A DNA stretch of 64,000 bases from Enterococcus sp. DIV1094 (GTDB lineage Bacteria; Bacillota; Bacilli; Lactobacillales; Enterococcaceae): positions 2,417,001 to 2,481,000 of the forward strand of contig NZ_CP147250.1 of NCBI RefSeq assembly GCF_017316305.2, written 5' to 3'. Each line of letters begins with the position of its first letter. Position 1 is the first letter of the stretch. Shown in pieces: positions 35,539-45,714 of the stretch. The notes below the pieces were generated by a model. That model ran no database searches. It saw only the letters and a list, made by a program, of their open reading frames with translations, and had not been told where the DNA came from. Made by a program: the position numbers and the translations under genes.

Positions 35539-36396
35539 ATGATTTTTCACAATGAATTTATTACGAAATTAGCACTGGTCAAAGGTCTGAGCGGACCACA
35601 AAAATGGCTTGTAATCCAGCATCTATTGGTGGAGAAGAAAGCGTGGCTTTCGATCGATGAAATACTGACAGTCGTTCGTTTCCATCGTTCAAAAGAGCAA
35701 TTTTATGAAAATTGGCAGCAGATCAACGATACGTGGCGGCAAGTAATAAGAGGGAACCCGTACATAACTTTTCTTGATCCGATTTACCCTCCCCAACTGC
35801 TTCACTTGGCAAATCCTCCGATCATCTTGTTTTACCAAGGAGACCTTTCGTTGTTGCAACGAAAAATGATTGCTGTTGTTGGGGGTAGAGAAACTTCTGG
35901 GTACGCGAAAAAAATAGTTGAAGAAGTTCTTGCCCCAGTGATCGATCAACACTATGTGATCGTTAGCGGTTGTGCAAAAGGCGTGGATACTTATGCGCAT
36001 CAAGTAACGATGCGTCGATCAGGTAGGACGATCGCAGTGATCGGTACCGGGATCAACCAGAGTTATCCGAAAGAAAACCAACAACTGCAACGAGAGATTG
36101 CGCGTAATCATCTTTTATTGAGTGAGTTTCTACCAGATGCGCGTCCTCAAAAATTTCATTTCCCAATGAGAAACCGACTGATTGCTGCTTTGTCGCAAGG
36201 GATTTGCGTGATTGAGGCAAGAGCAAAAAGCGGATCGCTGATTACCGCAGAGCAAGGGTTAGAAATCGGACGACCAATTTTTTCTATCCCTGGGAATATT
36301 TTGACAGGACAATCGACTGGCTGTCACCAATTGATCCAAGATGGAGCAATATGTACATTTTCGGGCCAAGATATCCTGAATGAATTGGAATCATAA
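35539..36396 (+). CDS. dprA: DNA-processing protein DprA
   Basis: A 285-residue protein that loads RecA on incoming single-stranded DNA in transformable bacteria. The Rossmann-like DprA domain shows IAVVGGRETSGYAKKIVEE (about residues 111-129), VSGCAKGVDTYAHQ, TIAVIGTGINQSYPKEN and SGSLITAEQGLEIGRPIFSIPGN. Enterococci keep dprA although natural competence is not generally seen. The ribosome-binding site lies in a strong hairpin with a 5' arm just after the rnhB stop. Confidence 0.94.
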   Translation: MIFHNEFITKLALVKGLSGPQKWLVIQHLLVEKKAWLSIDEILTVVRFHRSKEQFYENWQQINDTWRQVIRGNPYITFLDPIYPPQLLHLANPPIILFYQGDLSLLQRKMIAVVGGRETSGYAKKIVEEVLAPVIDQHYVIVSGCAKGVDTYAHQVTMRRSGRTIAVIGTGINQSYPKENQQLQREIARNHLLLSEFLPDARPQKFHFPMRNRLIAALSQGICVIEARAKSGSLITAEQGLEIGRPIFSIPGNILTGQSTGCHQLIQDGAICTFSGQDILNELES

Positions 36397-36419
36397 CGAT
36401 TGATTTATTATTGCTTTCC

Positions 36420-36448
36420 TTGACAAACGTTTTCTGAATGGATATGAT
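36420..36448 (+). promoter_or_regulatory. Predicted sigma-A promoter of topA
   Basis: A consensus TTGACA at 36420-36425 and TATGAT at 36443-36448 are separated by 17 bp, 75 bp upstream of topA. Confidence 0.75.
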
Positions 36449-36523
36449 AAGCTACGATTTGTAAAAAGTCCTTGTGGCATATATATAGTAGGAACCCGAA
36501 AATGGAAAGGAGTCCATTCAGGA

Positions 36524-38602
36524 ATGGCATATAAATATTTAGTGATCGTAGAATCACCTGCAAAAGCCAAGACGATTGAAAAATATCTTGGCCGTAATTA
36601 TAAAGTAATGGCTAGTGTAGGACATATTCGTGACTTACCTAAGAGTAAGATGGGGATCGATTTTGAAAATAATTATGAACCGCATTATATCTCGATTCGA
36701 GGTAAAGGCGATGTAATAAAGAGTCTCAAAGCAGCGGCAAAAAAAGCACAAAAAGTTTACCTCGCAAGTGACCCGGATAGAGAAGGGGAAGCAATTGCTT
36801 GGCATTTGGCCTATTTATTAGGCTTGGATCTAAACGATAAGAATCGGGTTGTCTTCAATGAAATCACCAAGGATGCAGTCAAGGCGGCATTTAAAGAGCC
36901 ACGTTCGATCGATGTGGATCTTGTTGATGCGCAACAAGCACGTCGAACGCTTGACCGTATCGTTGGTTATTCGATTAGTCCGATCTTATGGCGTAAAGTG
37001 AAAAAAGGATTGAGTGCTGGTCGGGTTCAATCGATTGCATTGAAGATCATCATTGAACGCGAAAAAGAAATCCGTGATTTCACACCGGAAGAGTATTGGA
37101 GTATTGACGGAAACTTTAAGAAAGAACGCAAGAAATTCAAAGCGAACTTTTGGGGAGTTGACGGGAAAAAGAAAAAACTTTCTGATGCTGAAACTGTAAA
37201 AGAAGTGACTGACCGTATCACTGGCAAAGAGTTTGCTGTGACAAAAGTCGAAAAGAAAGAACGCAAGCGAAACCCAGCGAATCCTTTTACGACAAGTAGT
37301 CTGCAACAAGAAGCGGCACGTAAACTGAATTTCAGAACACGTAAAACGATGATGGTCGCGCAACAGTTGTATGAAGGAATCTCACTCGGTAAACAAGGAA
37401 CAATCGGGTTGATCACTTATATGCGTACCGATTCCACACGGATCGCTGACACTGCAAAAGCGGAAGTCGCAACATTTATCGAAGAAACTTATGGGAAAGA
37501 ATTCTCGAGTCATTCAGAACGTAAAGCAGCAAATTCTAAAGGCGCACAAGATGCCCATGAAGCGGTCCGTCCGACAAGTGCTTTGCGTACACCTGATGAC
37601 TTGAAACAATACTTGGATAAAGACCAATTAAAATTGTATACGTTGATCTGGTCACGTTTTGTTGCCAGTCAAATGACACCAGCTGTCTTAGATACGATGA
37701 AAGTGACGTTGGAACAAAACGATGTCAGATTCATTGCGAACGGCTCAAAGATCAAGTTCAAAGGATTTATGCAAGTCTATGTTGAAGGTCGCGATGATGG
37801 GAAAGAAGACAAAGAAAATATTTTACCAGAGTTAGCAGAAGGCGATACAGTGCAATCGGTCGATATCGAACCGAAACAACATTTCACTCAACCACCTGCA
37901 CGCTATAGTGAAGCGACATTGATCCGTGCGTTGGAAGAAAATGGGGTAGGTCGTCCATCGACTTATGCGCCAACATTAGATACGATCCAACGACGTTATT
38001 ATGTGAAATTGACACAAAAACGTTTTGAACCGACCGAATTAGGAGAAATCGTCAATTCGTTGATCTGCGAATTCTTCCCGCAAATCGTGGATATCCATTT
38101 CACAGCTGAAATGGAAGATGACTTGGATAAAGTCGAAGAAGGAAAAGAAGAGTGGATCGAAGTCGTCGATCGTTTTTATAAACCATTTGAAAAAGAATTA
38201 TCGAATGCCGAAGAAAAAATCGAGAAAATCCAGATCAAAGATGAACCAGCTGGCTTTGATTGTGATTTGTGTGGGCATCCTATGGTGATAAAATTAGGGA
38301 AGTATGGTAAATTCTATGCATGTAGTAATTTTCCGGATTGCCGTAATACCAAACCGATCGTTAAAGAGATCGGAGTCACTTGTCCAGTTTGTCATGAAGG
38401 ACAAGTTATCGAACGTAAATCTAAGAAAAATCGTCTTTTCTATGGCTGTTCTCGCTTCCCTGAATGTGAATTCACGTCATGGGAAAAACCAATCGGCAGA
38501 AATTGTCCGAAATGTGATCATTATCTAGTCGAGAAAAAAGTCAAAGGCGGTAAACAAGTCGTTTGTACGAATGGTGATTACGAAGAAGATGTGCAAAAAT
38601 AA
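36524..38602 (+). CDS. topA: DNA topoisomerase I
   Basis: Type IA topoisomerase that relaxes negative supercoils. The protein has 692 residues. The Toprim domain starts [17 protein letters not shown] and includes the [13 protein letters not shown] motif (about residue 87). The catalytic Tyr is in [12 protein letters not shown] (about residue 298). [25 protein letters not shown] follows. Three C-terminal zinc-finger-type Cys4 modules are seen: CDLCGHPM...CSNFPDC, CPVCHEG...CSRFPEC and CPKCDH...C. AAAGGAGTCC precedes the ATG. It lies 22 bp before trmFO. Confidence 0.98.
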   Translation: MAYKYLVIVESPAKAKTIEKYLGRNYKVMASVGHIRDLPKSKMGIDFENNYEPHYISIRGKGDVIKSLKAAAKKAQKVYLASDPDREGEAIAWHLAYLLGLDLNDKNRVVFNEITKDAVKAAFKEPRSIDVDLVDAQQARRTLDRIVGYSISPILWRKVKKGLSAGRVQSIALKIIIEREKEIRDFTPEEYWSIDGNFKKERKKFKANFWGVDGKKKKLSDAETVKEVTDRITGKEFAVTKVEKKERKRNPANPFTTSSLQQEAARKLNFRTRKTMMVAQQLYEGISLGKQGTIGLITYMRTDSTRIADTAKAEVATFIEETYGKEFSSHSERKAANSKGAQDAHEAVRPTSALRTPDDLKQYLDKDQLKLYTLIWSRFVASQMTPAVLDTMKVTLEQNDVRFIANGSKIKFKGFMQVYVEGRDDGKEDKENILPELAEGDTVQSVDIEPKQHFTQPPARYSEATLIRALEENGVGRPSTYAPTLDTIQRRYYVKLTQKRFEPTELGEIVNSLICEFFPQIVDIHFTAEMEDDLDKVEEGKEEWIEVVDRFYKPFEKELSNAEEKIEKIQIKDEPAGFDCDLCGHPMVIKLGKYGKFYACSNFPDCRNTKPIVKEIGVTCPVCHEGQVIERKSKKNRLFYGCSRFPECEFTSWEKPIGRNCPKCDHYLVEKKVKGGKQVVCTNGDYEEDVQK

Positions 38603-38624
38603 AGAAATGAGAAGAGGTTTTTAG

Positions 38625-39950
38625 TTGGAAAACGTGAATGTTGTAGGTGCAGGCCTAGCAGGAAGCGAAGCAGCATGGCAAATCGCTCAAGCAGGTGTAC
38701 CTGTGAAGTTATATGAAATGAGACCAGTGAAAAAGACAGAAGCCCATCATACAGATAATTTTGCTGAATTAGTCTGTTCAAATTCTTTGAGAGGGAATAG
38801 TCTGGCGAACGCAGTTGGCTTATTAAAAGAAGAAATGCGTCGCTTAGATTCAGTGATCATCCATTCTGCCGATGAAACAGCAGTTCCTGCGGGTGGTGCG
38901 TTAGCGGTTGACCGTGATTCATTTTCTGAAACGATCACTCGTAAGGTCAAAGAGCATCCTCTAGTCACAGTAGTGAATGAAGAGATCACTGAGATTCCAG
39001 AGGGGATCACAGTAGTTGCTACAGGACCTTTGACTTCTCATCCTTTAGCAGAAAGCATCAAAGCATTTAATGGCTCAGACGGCTTTTATTTCTATGATGC
39101 TGCTGCACCGATCGTTGATAAAGCAACGATCGACATGGACAAAGTATATTTAAAATCACGTTATGACAAAGGGGAAGCTGCTTACTTGAACTGTCCAATG
39201 ACAGAAGAAGAATTCAAAGCTTTCCATGACGCGTTAGTGAATGCTGAAGTCGCAGAATTGAAATCCTTCGAAAAAGAAAAATATTTTGAAGGCTGTATGC
39301 CAATCGAAGTAATGGCGCAACGCGGCTTTAAGACAATGTTGTTTGGTCCAATGAAACCAGTTGGCTTGGAAGATCCAAAAACAGGCAAAAGACCTTACGC
39401 AGTCATCCAGCTAAGACAAGACAATGCGGCCGCTTCTCTTTACAATATCGTAGGTTTCCAAACCCATTTGAAATGGGGCGAACAAAAGCGTGTATTCCGT
39501 ATGATCCCGGGTTTAGAGAATGCAGAGTTCGTACGCTACGGTGTAATGCACCGAAATAGTTTCATGAACTCACCAGAGCTATTGAAACCGACCTACCAAT
39601 CAACAAAGCGTGAGGATCTGTTTTTCGCAGGACAAATGACCGGTGTAGAAGGTTATGTTGAAAGTGCGGCAAGTGGCTTACTTGCAGGAATCAATGCTGC
39701 TCGTCTAGCCAAAGGACTGGAACCTGTCGTTTTACCGCAGGAAACAGCGATGGGAAGTATGGCGTACTACATTACCCATGCAGAAGGCAAACATTTCCAA
39801 CCAATGAATGCAAACTATGGATTGTTCCCAGAATTGCCTGAACGTATCCGTGATAAGAAGTCTCGTTACGAAGCAATTGCCGAACGTGCTTTAGCAGCCA
39901 ATGAAAAAGTGAAGCAAGAATTATTGAATGAGGAATTTGCTTCTCGTTAA
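38625..39950 (+). CDS. trmFO: Folate/FAD-dependent tRNA (uracil-5-)-methyltransferase TrmFO
   Basis: Methylates U54 of tRNA using methylene-tetrahydrofolate and FADH2. The protein has 441 residues. The FAD-binding Rossmann motif is [16 protein letters not shown] at the N-terminus. The family signatures [13 protein letters not shown] and [23 protein letters not shown] and a late Cys region follow. The start is TTG with GAAGAGG upstream; no earlier ATG is consistent. Follows topA closely in the common topA-trmFO order, and a terminator comes after. Confidence 0.96.
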   Translation: MENVNVVGAGLAGSEAAWQIAQAGVPVKLYEMRPVKKTEAHHTDNFAELVCSNSLRGNSLANAVGLLKEEMRRLDSVIIHSADETAVPAGGALAVDRDSFSETITRKVKEHPLVTVVNEEITEIPEGITVVATGPLTSHPLAESIKAFNGSDGFYFYDAAAPIVDKATIDMDKVYLKSRYDKGEAAYLNCPMTEEEFKAFHDALVNAEVAELKSFEKEKYFEGCMPIEVMAQRGFKTMLFGPMKPVGLEDPKTGKRPYAVIQLRQDNAAASLYNIVGFQTHLKWGEQKRVFRMIPGLENAEFVRYGVMHRNSFMNSPELLKPTYQSTKREDLFFAGQMTGVEGYVESAASGLLAGINAARLAKGLEPVVLPQETAMGSMAYYITHAEGKHFQPMNANYGLFPELPERIRDKKSRYEAIAERALAANEKVKQELLNEEFASR

Positions 39951-39964
39951 ACGGATGTTATGTA

Positions 39965-40020
39965 ATAAGTCGAAGTTTCTCTGAATGGTGTTCACCATTT
40001 CTGAGTGCTTCGGCTTATTT
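39965..40020 (+). terminator. Terminator after trmFO
   Basis: Long hairpin AAG-CGAAG-CTC-AATGGTG pairs with CACCATT-GAG-CTTCG-CTT with small mismatches, followed by ATTTC. The T-run is short. Confidence 0.6.
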
Positions 40021-40113
40021 CTCGGCAGTCCTCTTGAATTGAGTCACTATTTAAGATAACAAAGGTTCTTTAATGCGGTTTTTAGTTGCCTCACCCCTTA
40101 TTTGTCAAGTAAA

Positions 40114-40158
40114 TTGGTTAAATTGTGAACAAACTTAGAAATATTGATTAAATTCTGA
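40114..40158 (+). repeat. Direct repeats upstream of xerC-hslVU-codY
   Basis: TTGGTTAAATTGTGA (40114-40128) and TTGATTAAATTCTGA (40144-40158) match at 13 of 15 positions and start exactly 30 bp apart, about 25 bp upstream of a likely -10 (TATGCT at 40182-40187). This spacing suits a regulator bound on one face of the helix. Confidence 0.5.
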
Positions 40159-40227
40159 CAATTTGTTTGTTTTTTCTCTAGGGCTATGCTAAATTTATTT
40201 TGGGATCAAAAGGTAGGTGTAAAAAGA

Positions 40228-41124
40228 ATGAAATCAACTTTGCAAGAAGATTTTTTACGTTATTTAATTATTGAGCGTGGTTATTCAGAAAAAACAAAAT
40301 CAGCCTATGAAGAAGATATCAACGATTTTCAGCGATTCTTAGCGGAATCGGGCGAATCTGATCTGCTGAAAGTAAGCTATTTGGACGTGAGAGTGTATTT
40401 GAGCTATCTGTCAGATAAATCATACAGTCGAAATTCAGTCAGTCGAAAAATCGCAAGTTTACGTTCCTTTTATCAATACCTTCTGCGTGAAGAAAAAATT
40501 GCAGAAAACCCATTTTCGTATGTTCACTTAAAGAAAAAAAATGTCAAACTACCGCGTTTTTTTTATGAGAATGAGATGCAAAGTTTATTCGAAAGTGTCA
40601 CTGGGGATAGTCCTCTAGCACTTAGAGATCGAGCGTTACTTGAAGTTCTCTACGGATCAGGTATCCGTCTGAGTGAATGTAGCCAATTGACGATGTCTGC
40701 CATCGACTTTGGGACAGAGGTGATGTTGATCCATGGAAAAGGAAATAAAGAACGTTATGCGCCGTTGGGTTCATTTGCGCAAGATGCTTTGCAAGAGTAT
40801 TTTGCCAAGGGACGCAGCTTCTTAATGACGAAATACCATAAGTCACATGACCATGTCTTTGTAAATCATCATGGAGAACCGATCACACCTACTGGTATTG
40901 AATATGTATTAAACCAAATCATCAAAAAAAGTAGTTTGGATAGCGATATCCATCCTCACATGCTACGTCATACTTTTGCGACACACTTATTAAACAACGG
41001 TGCGGATATGCGTACGGTGCAAGAACTTTTAGGTCACGCAAATTTATCAACGACCCAAATCTATGCGCATGTTACAAAAGAAAGTTTACAAAAAAATTAT
41101 CGCTCGTTCCATCCACGAGCGTGA
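40228..41124 (+). CDS. xerC: Tyrosine recombinase XerC
   Basis: A site-specific recombinase, 298 residues, that resolves chromosome dimers at dif with a partner. An N-terminal core-binding SAM-like domain (about residues 1-90) precedes the catalytic domain. The Arg is in YGSGIRLSE, the HxxR in HPHMLRHTFATHLL, the next His in LLGHANLSTTQIY, and the nucleophilic Tyr directly follows (QIYAHV). The start at 40228 is preferred over 40186 because AGGTAGGTGT lies before it and the N-terminus MKSTLQEDFLRYL aligns with Xer proteins. It is followed 24 bp later by hslV, as in Firmicutes. Confidence 0.93.
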   Translation: MKSTLQEDFLRYLIIERGYSEKTKSAYEEDINDFQRFLAESGESDLLKVSYLDVRVYLSYLSDKSYSRNSVSRKIASLRSFYQYLLREEKIAENPFSYVHLKKKNVKLPRFFYENEMQSLFESVTGDSPLALRDRALLEVLYGSGIRLSECSQLTMSAIDFGTEVMLIHGKGNKERYAPLGSFAQDALQEYFAKGRSFLMTKYHKSHDHVFVNHHGEPITPTGIEYVLNQIIKKSSLDSDIHPHMLRHTFATHLLNNGADMRTVQELLGHANLSTTQIYAHVTKESLQKNYRSFHPRA

Positions 41125-41148
41125 CCACATTTTTAGGAGGAAACAACT

Positions 41149-41697
41149 ATGGTAGAATCACAGTTTCATTCAACAACCATTTGTGCAGTTGAAAAAAACG
41201 GTAAATTCGCGATGGCTGGCGATGGTCAAGTCACAATGGGCGAATCAGTCGTCATGAAAGGCAGTGCTAGAAAAGTACGTCGTATCTACAATGGAGAAGT
41301 AGTTGTCGGCTTTGCTGGAAGTGTTGCCGACGCGTTTACTTTAGAAGAAAAATTTGAAGGCAAACTCAATGAATATAACGGAAATTTGCAAAGAGCAGCC
41401 GTTGAATTAGCCCAAGAATGGCGCACACAACAATCGATGCAAAAATTAGAAGCGATGCTGATCGTGATGAACGATAAAGAAATGTTGCTTGTTTCAGGTA
41501 CAGGTGAAGTCATCACACCGGATGATGGCATCTTAGCCATCGGTTCTGGTGGAAACTTTGCTTTAGCTGCCGCACGAGCAATGAAGAACTATGCTCAAAA
41601 TGACATGAGTGCAAAAGAAATTGCTGAAAATGCGCTGAATATTGCCGCAGATATCTGTGTCTTTACAAATCACAACATTATTGTGGAAGAATTATAG
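41149..41697 (+). CDS. hslV: ATP-dependent protease proteolytic subunit HslV (ClpQ/CodW)
   Basis: A 182-residue proteasome-like peptidase that works with Hsl[42 protein letters not shown] and [17 protein letters not shown] are family blocks. Unlike E. coli (TTI directly after Met), the motif HSTTICAV starts at residue 7, so the active Thr is internal unless an eight-residue leader is removed. A similar extension exists in Bacillus ClpQ, where a Ser next to the initiator Met is used; here residue 2 is Val. AGGAGGAAAC precedes the ATG. hslU starts 12 bp later. Confidence 0.95.
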   Translation: MVESQFHSTTICAVEKNGKFAMAGDGQVTMGESVVMKGSARKVRRIYNGEVVVGFAGSVADAFTLEEKFEGKLNEYNGNLQRAAVELAQEWRTQQSMQKLEAMLIVMNDKEMLLVSGTGEVITPDDGILAIGSGGNFALAAARAMKNYAQNDMSAKEIAENALNIAADICVFTNHNIIVEEL

Positions 41698-41708
41698 AGG
41701 TGAAGGAT

Positions 41709-43106
41709 ATGTATGAATTAAAACAAACACCAAAACAAATCGTCAGTGAGTTAGATCAATATATCATTGGCCAACAAGCAGCAAAAAAATCAGTGGCAGT
41801 TGCCCTTAGAAATCGTTATCGCCGTCTGCAATTAGACGAAAAAATGCAACAAGACATCACACCAAAAAACATGTTGATGATCGGACCAACTGGGGTTGGT
41901 AAAACAGAGATCGCGCGTCGTTTGGCGAAGATCGTCAATGCGCCTTTTGTCAAAGTTGAAGCAACGAAGTTTACGGAAGTTGGATATGTAGGACGTGACG
42001 TTGAGTCAATGGTTCGTGACCTTGTCGAAAATGCGATCCAAATCGTTGAAAAAAGTCAATATAGCCGCGTTCGCCCGCAAGCGAAGAAAAATGCGGAAAA
42101 ACAATTAGTGAAAATTCTTGTACCTGGCATCAAAAAAGAGCAAAAACAATCAAACAACCAATTTGAACAAATGATGAATATGTTCAACGCTTCGCAACAA
42201 CCGGCAGAAACGCAAGAAGAAGTGACCGAAGAGATTCGAGTGAATCGTCGCACAGTGTTAGAGCAATTGCAAAAAGGCTTGCTTGACAACCGAGAAGTGA
42301 CGATCGAAGTACAAGATCAAAAGAAACCTGCACCAATGATGAACAATGGACTGGAACAAATGGGGATCGATTTGAACGAAACACTAGGTGCTTTGACACC
42401 TAAGAAAAAAATCGAACGTACAGTGACAGTCAAAGAAGCATTGGAGTTATTGATCAAAGAAGAGTCTGCCAAATTAGTCAATGATGCGGATATCCACAGC
42501 GAAGCAATCAAATTGGCTGAATCAAGCGGAATCATCTTCATTGATGAAATCGATAAGATCACCTCTAAATCCCAACAATCTGGGGAAGTATCAAGAGAAG
42601 GTGTGCAAAGAGATATCTTGCCGATCGTAGAAGGATCACAAGTCAATACGAAATACGGCGCATTACAAACAGACCATATTCTGTTTATCGCTTCAGGAGC
42701 GTTCCACTTGTCAAAACCAAGTGACTTGATTCCTGAATTACAAGGTCGATTCCCGATCCGTGTTGAGTTAGATGATTTAACAGCTGAGGATTTTGTCAAG
42801 ATCTTGACTGAACCAAACAATGCGTTAGTCAAACAATATATTGCATTGATCGGTACCGAAAATGTAACTGTTACGTTTACGAAAGAAGCCATCGAACGCA
42901 TTGCTCAGATCGCTTATGATGTGAACCGTGATACAGACAATATCGGCGCACGTCGTTTGCACACGATTTTAGAGAAATTGTTGGAAGACTTGTTGTTTGA
43001 AGCACCAGAAATGCAAATGGGAGAAATCACCATTACAGAAGCCTATGTCGATGATAAATTAGGATCAATTGCGGCGAATGAAGACTTGAGTCGCTATATA
43101 TTATAA
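41709..43106 (+). CDS. hslU: ATP-dependent protease ATPase subunit HslU (ClpY)
   Basis: AAA+ unfoldase, 465 residues, that feeds substrates to HslV. Walker A is [16 protein letters not shown] (about residues 58-73). [19 protein letters not shown] is the pore-region block, Walker B is [12 protein letters not shown], and the sensor region is [15 protein letters not shown]. The I-domain of about 130 residues is Gln/Lys/Glu-rich as usual. ATG 41709 fits AGAGGTG at 41696-41702; the GTG at 41700 lies within that site. It is 15 bp from codY. Confidence 0.97.
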   Translation: MYELKQTPKQIVSELDQYIIGQQAAKKSVAVALRNRYRRLQLDEKMQQDITPKNMLMIGPTGVGKTEIARRLAKIVNAPFVKVEATKFTEVGYVGRDVESMVRDLVENAIQIVEKSQYSRVRPQAKKNAEKQLVKILVPGIKKEQKQSNNQFEQMMNMFNASQQPAETQEEVTEEIRVNRRTVLEQLQKGLLDNREVTIEVQDQKKPAPMMNNGLEQMGIDLNETLGALTPKKKIERTVTVKEALELLIKEESAKLVNDADIHSEAIKLAESSGIIFIDEIDKITSKSQQSGEVSREGVQRDILPIVEGSQVNTKYGALQTDHILFIASGAFHLSKPSDLIPELQGRFPIRVELDDLTAEDFVKILTEPNNALVKQYIALIGTENVTVTFTKEAIERIAQIAYDVNRDTDNIGARRLHTILEKLLEDLLFEAPEMQMGEITITEAYVDDKLGSIAANEDLSRYIL

Positions 43107-43121
43107 AATCGGAGGAAAAAA

Positions 43122-43913
43122 ATGACGGATTTGTTGACGAACACTCGAAAGATAAACAAATTATTGCAACAAAAAAATACGTTTGATATGCAGGCGGATT
43201 TACCTTACGATAAAATGGCGGTCACTTTAGGTGCTGTTTTAGATAGCAATACGTATATCATTGGCAGTGAAGGGGTTCTACTTGGTTACAATGAACGACA
43301 CGATGTGAATAATGATCGTGTGAAGACAATGTTTGTACAAAAACAATTTCCTGATGCGTACACGGAAACGGTCGATTTGATCACAAAAACAGAAGCAAAT
43401 ATCCCAATTACAAGTGATATGACGGCATTTCCTTTTGAAAGCCGTGAAAAATATCCTTTTGGCTTAACGACAGTTGTGCCGATCTTTGGTGCCGGTGAAC
43501 GATTGGGAACCATTATTTTAGCAAGAATGGAGCAAGCATTTACCGATGAAGACCTTGTGTTAGCAGAATATGGCGCAACGGTAGTAGGTATGCAGATCCT
43601 TTATCAAAAATCACGAGATATCGAAGCAGATGTCCGTAGTACGACTGCTGTCCAAATGGCGATCAATACGTTATCATACAGCGAATTGAAAGCAGTACAA
43701 GCCATTTTTGATGCGTTAGAAGGCAACGAAGGACGTTTGACTGCCTCAAATATTGCAGATAAGATCGGCATCACTCGCTCGGTGATCGTGAATGCCTTAC
43801 GTAAACTTGAATCAGCTGGTATCATTGAATCTCGCTCACTAGGCATGAAAGGGACGTATTTAAAAGTATTGAATGCTCGGTTTAAAGACGAGCTAACGAA
43901 GCATAGTTATTAA
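43122..43913 (+). CDS. codY: GTP-sensing global regulator CodY
   Basis: A 263-residue repressor that senses branched-chain amino acids and GTP and controls nutrient genes. The N-terminal GAF sensor (about residues 1-155, with LGAVLDSNTYIIG and FGLTTVVPIFGAGERLGT) precedes the winged helix near the C-terminus (RLTASNIADKIGITRSVIVNALRKLESAGII). The GGAGG site is well placed. It is the fourth gene of the xerC-hslV-hslU-codY cluster known in Bacillus (codV-codW-codX-codY). Confidence 0.97.
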   Translation: MTDLLTNTRKINKLLQQKNTFDMQADLPYDKMAVTLGAVLDSNTYIIGSEGVLLGYNERHDVNNDRVKTMFVQKQFPDAYTETVDLITKTEANIPITSDMTAFPFESREKYPFGLTTVVPIFGAGERLGTIILARMEQAFTDEDLVLAEYGATVVGMQILYQKSRDIEADVRSTTAVQMAINTLSYSELKAVQAIFDALEGNEGRLTASNIADKIGITRSVIVNALRKLESAGIIESRSLGMKGTYLKVLNARFKDELTKHSY

Positions 43914-43921
43914 ATGGAAAC

Positions 43922-43964
43922 TTTCTCAGACATTTACTACTTGACGCAGTAAATGTCTGAGAAA
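43922..43964 (+). promoter_or_regulatory. 17-bp hairpin upstream of the aldose epimerase RBS
   Basis: TTTCTCAGACATTTACT pairs with its exact complement across a 9-nt loop, ending 5 bp before the GGAGG of the next gene. A poly-T tail is missing, so it is not a classical terminator. It may act as an mRNA stabiliser or attenuate read-through from codY. Confidence 0.6.
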
Positions 43965-43979
43965 AGATGGAGGATGACG

Positions 43980-44855
43980 ATGACTGTTATAATTCAAAAT
44001 GATCAGCTGATTGCTGAGATTTCGGAACATGGAGCAGAATTGATCAGTTTGAAATCGAAAGAACATGATCTGGAATATATATGGCAAGGCGATCCTAAGT
44101 ACTGGGGAAGACATGCCCCCGTTCTTTTTCCTATCGTTGGACGTTTGAAAAACGATCAGTATACGTATCAAGGAAAAACGTATTCGATGGGACAACACGG
44201 TTTTGCTCGTGACATGGATTTTGAAGTTGCTGAACACGACAAAGAACGTGCGAAGTTCGTACTGAAAAGTACCCCTGAAACAAAAGAAAACTATCCGTTT
44301 GATTTTGAACTAGTATTAGTTTATGAACTAGGCGGAGATGGGATCACTGTTCATTACCAAGTTGAAAATATTGGGGAAGAAGAGATGTATTTCTCCATTG
44401 GCGGTCATCCGGCATTCAATGTGCCATTAGAAGAAGGGTTGACGTTTGAAGATTTCTATTTGGCTTTTTCTCCTAGAAAATCACGTTTACGTTTACCATT
44501 ATCTGGACCATTCATCGATATGGAACAAAAAACGATCGGTCAAACGAATACGAATCTTGCATTGATGCGTGATCTGTTTGATCAAGATGCGTTAGTATTC
44601 GAAACAAGAGGCTTGAATGCGTATAGTATCCGTAGTGAAAAATCAAGTCACAGTGTCACCCTAAGCTACAAAGACATGCCTTATGTCGGCATTTGGTCGC
44701 CGTATCCAAAAGAAGCGCCCTTTGTCTGCATCGAGCCTTGGTTCGGGATTGCTGATACCGTCAACAGTACTGGTCAGTTGATCGAAAAAGCGGGAATCAA
44801 TCAATTGGGTGCGCACGAATTATTCAAGACGAAATATTCGATCACTGTGAAATAA
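43980..44855 (+). CDS. Aldose 1-epimerase family protein (LacX-like)
   Basis: A 291-residue GalM-like protein of the LacX subgroup. It has ISEHGAELISL at the start, GRHAPVLFPIVGRL near residue 45, GFARDMDF, GGHPAFNVPL (His and aromatic substrate site) and CIEPWFGIADT with the conserved catalytic Glu. It would interconvert alpha and beta sugar anomers; the sugar is unknown. The start at 43980 follows GGAGGATGACG; an upstream ATG at 43953 would lie inside the hairpin. It probably reads through from codY at reduced level. Confidence 0.88.
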   Translation: MTVIIQNDQLIAEISEHGAELISLKSKEHDLEYIWQGDPKYWGRHAPVLFPIVGRLKNDQYTYQGKTYSMGQHGFARDMDFEVAEHDKERAKFVLKSTPETKENYPFDFELVLVYELGGDGITVHYQVENIGEEEMYFSIGGHPAFNVPLEEGLTFEDFYLAFSPRKSRLRLPLSGPFIDMEQKTIGQTNTNLALMRDLFDQDALVFETRGLNAYSIRSEKSSHSVTLSYKDMPYVGIWSPYPKEAPFVCIEPWFGIADTVNSTGQLIEKAGINQLGAHELFKTKYSITVK

Positions 44856-44900
44856 CCTAAGCTCTAGCAAACCTTTCGCTTTCAGTTAGTTCGACAATAA

Positions 44901-44965
44901 AAAATGCCTTCTGAACAAATGAGTCGCTAGTTGGCGCTCAAATGTGTTAGAAGGCATTGTTTTTC
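44901..44965. terminator. Bidirectional terminator between epimerase gene and plsY
   Basis: AATGCCTTCT (44903-44912) pairs with AGAAGGCATT (44949-44958) with inner pairing around GAG/CTC. T-run on the plus strand, A-run upstream, suited to both convergent genes. Confidence 0.75.
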
Positions 44966-44980
44966 ATTGATCGAAAGCGA

Positions 44981-45616
44981 TCATTTCTTTTTACTGCTAT
45001 TCAAACCGAATGGGATCCGGCTTTCTGTTTTATTCTTGATTCGTTTGATGTTGTCTTTATGACGGTAAAAAATAAAAGCGGAGACACCACAAGCAATGAG
45101 TGTCAAAAGTAAATTTGGTTCTGGCAAGATCGCTGGCGCAACGTACGGCAAAAAGATCGTGGATAAAGTGATCAAGACCGCACTGATCATACTCGTTAAG
45201 CTCACCATACTTGTACAATATAAACTGATCACAAAGATCGCAGACGAGTAAATAAAGAAGAGTGGATTGAAGCCTAACAACATACCGGCACTTGTTGCTA
45301 CCGCTTTGCCACCTTTGAACTTTGCGAAGATCGGAAATGTATGTCCTAAGATCGCGCATACCCCAAACCATAGTGGATTGACGGAAGTAACATGGAAAAT
45401 GACTGGTAAAGCAGTGGCTAAAGTTCCTTTTAAAATGTCCATGAACAATACAACTGTTCCAGCAGTTTTTCCTAAAACACGGAAAGTATTCGTCGTGCCC
45501 ATATTCCCACTACCATGTTCGCGGATGTCTTTTTTAAAAAAGATTTTACCAACCCATACTCCGGATGGAATGGAACCCAAAAGATATGCTACAATAAACA
45601 ATAAGATTATTTTCAT
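44981..45616 (-). CDS. plsY: Glycerol-3-phosphate acyltransferase PlsY
   Basis: Inner-membrane enzyme that transfers acyl groups from acyl-phosphate to glycerol-3-phosphate, the first step of phospholipid synthesis. The protein has 211 residues with about five membrane helices. Motif I is [18 protein letters not shown], motif II is [17 protein letters not shown], and motif III includes [28 protein letters not shown] precedes the ATG. It is divergent from the CoA-binding protein gene. Confidence 0.96.
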   Translation of the reverse strand: MKIILLFIVAYLLGSIPSGVWVGKIFFKKDIREHGSGNMGTTNTFRVLGKTAGTVVLFMDILKGTLATALPVIFHVTSVNPLWFGVCAILGHTFPIFAKFKGGKAVATSAGMLLGFNPLFFIYSSAIFVISLYCTSMVSLTSMISAVLITLSTIFLPYVAPAILPEPNLLLTLIACGVSAFIFYRHKDNIKRIKNKTESRIPFGLNSSKKK

Positions 45617-45714
45617 TTTTTAACCTCTTTCAAGTTGAAACTAATGTATATTTTAGCATGAAAGAATGCTTCAAACAATCGAAAAAAATTGAACGATCGA
45701 AAGGAGTCATCCAT

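Noticed and set aside
40144-40163. CodY box upstream of xerC
   Set aside because: AAATTCTGACAATTT shares only the AATT arms with the consensus AATTTTCWGAAAATT and has a shorter centre. Too few matches.
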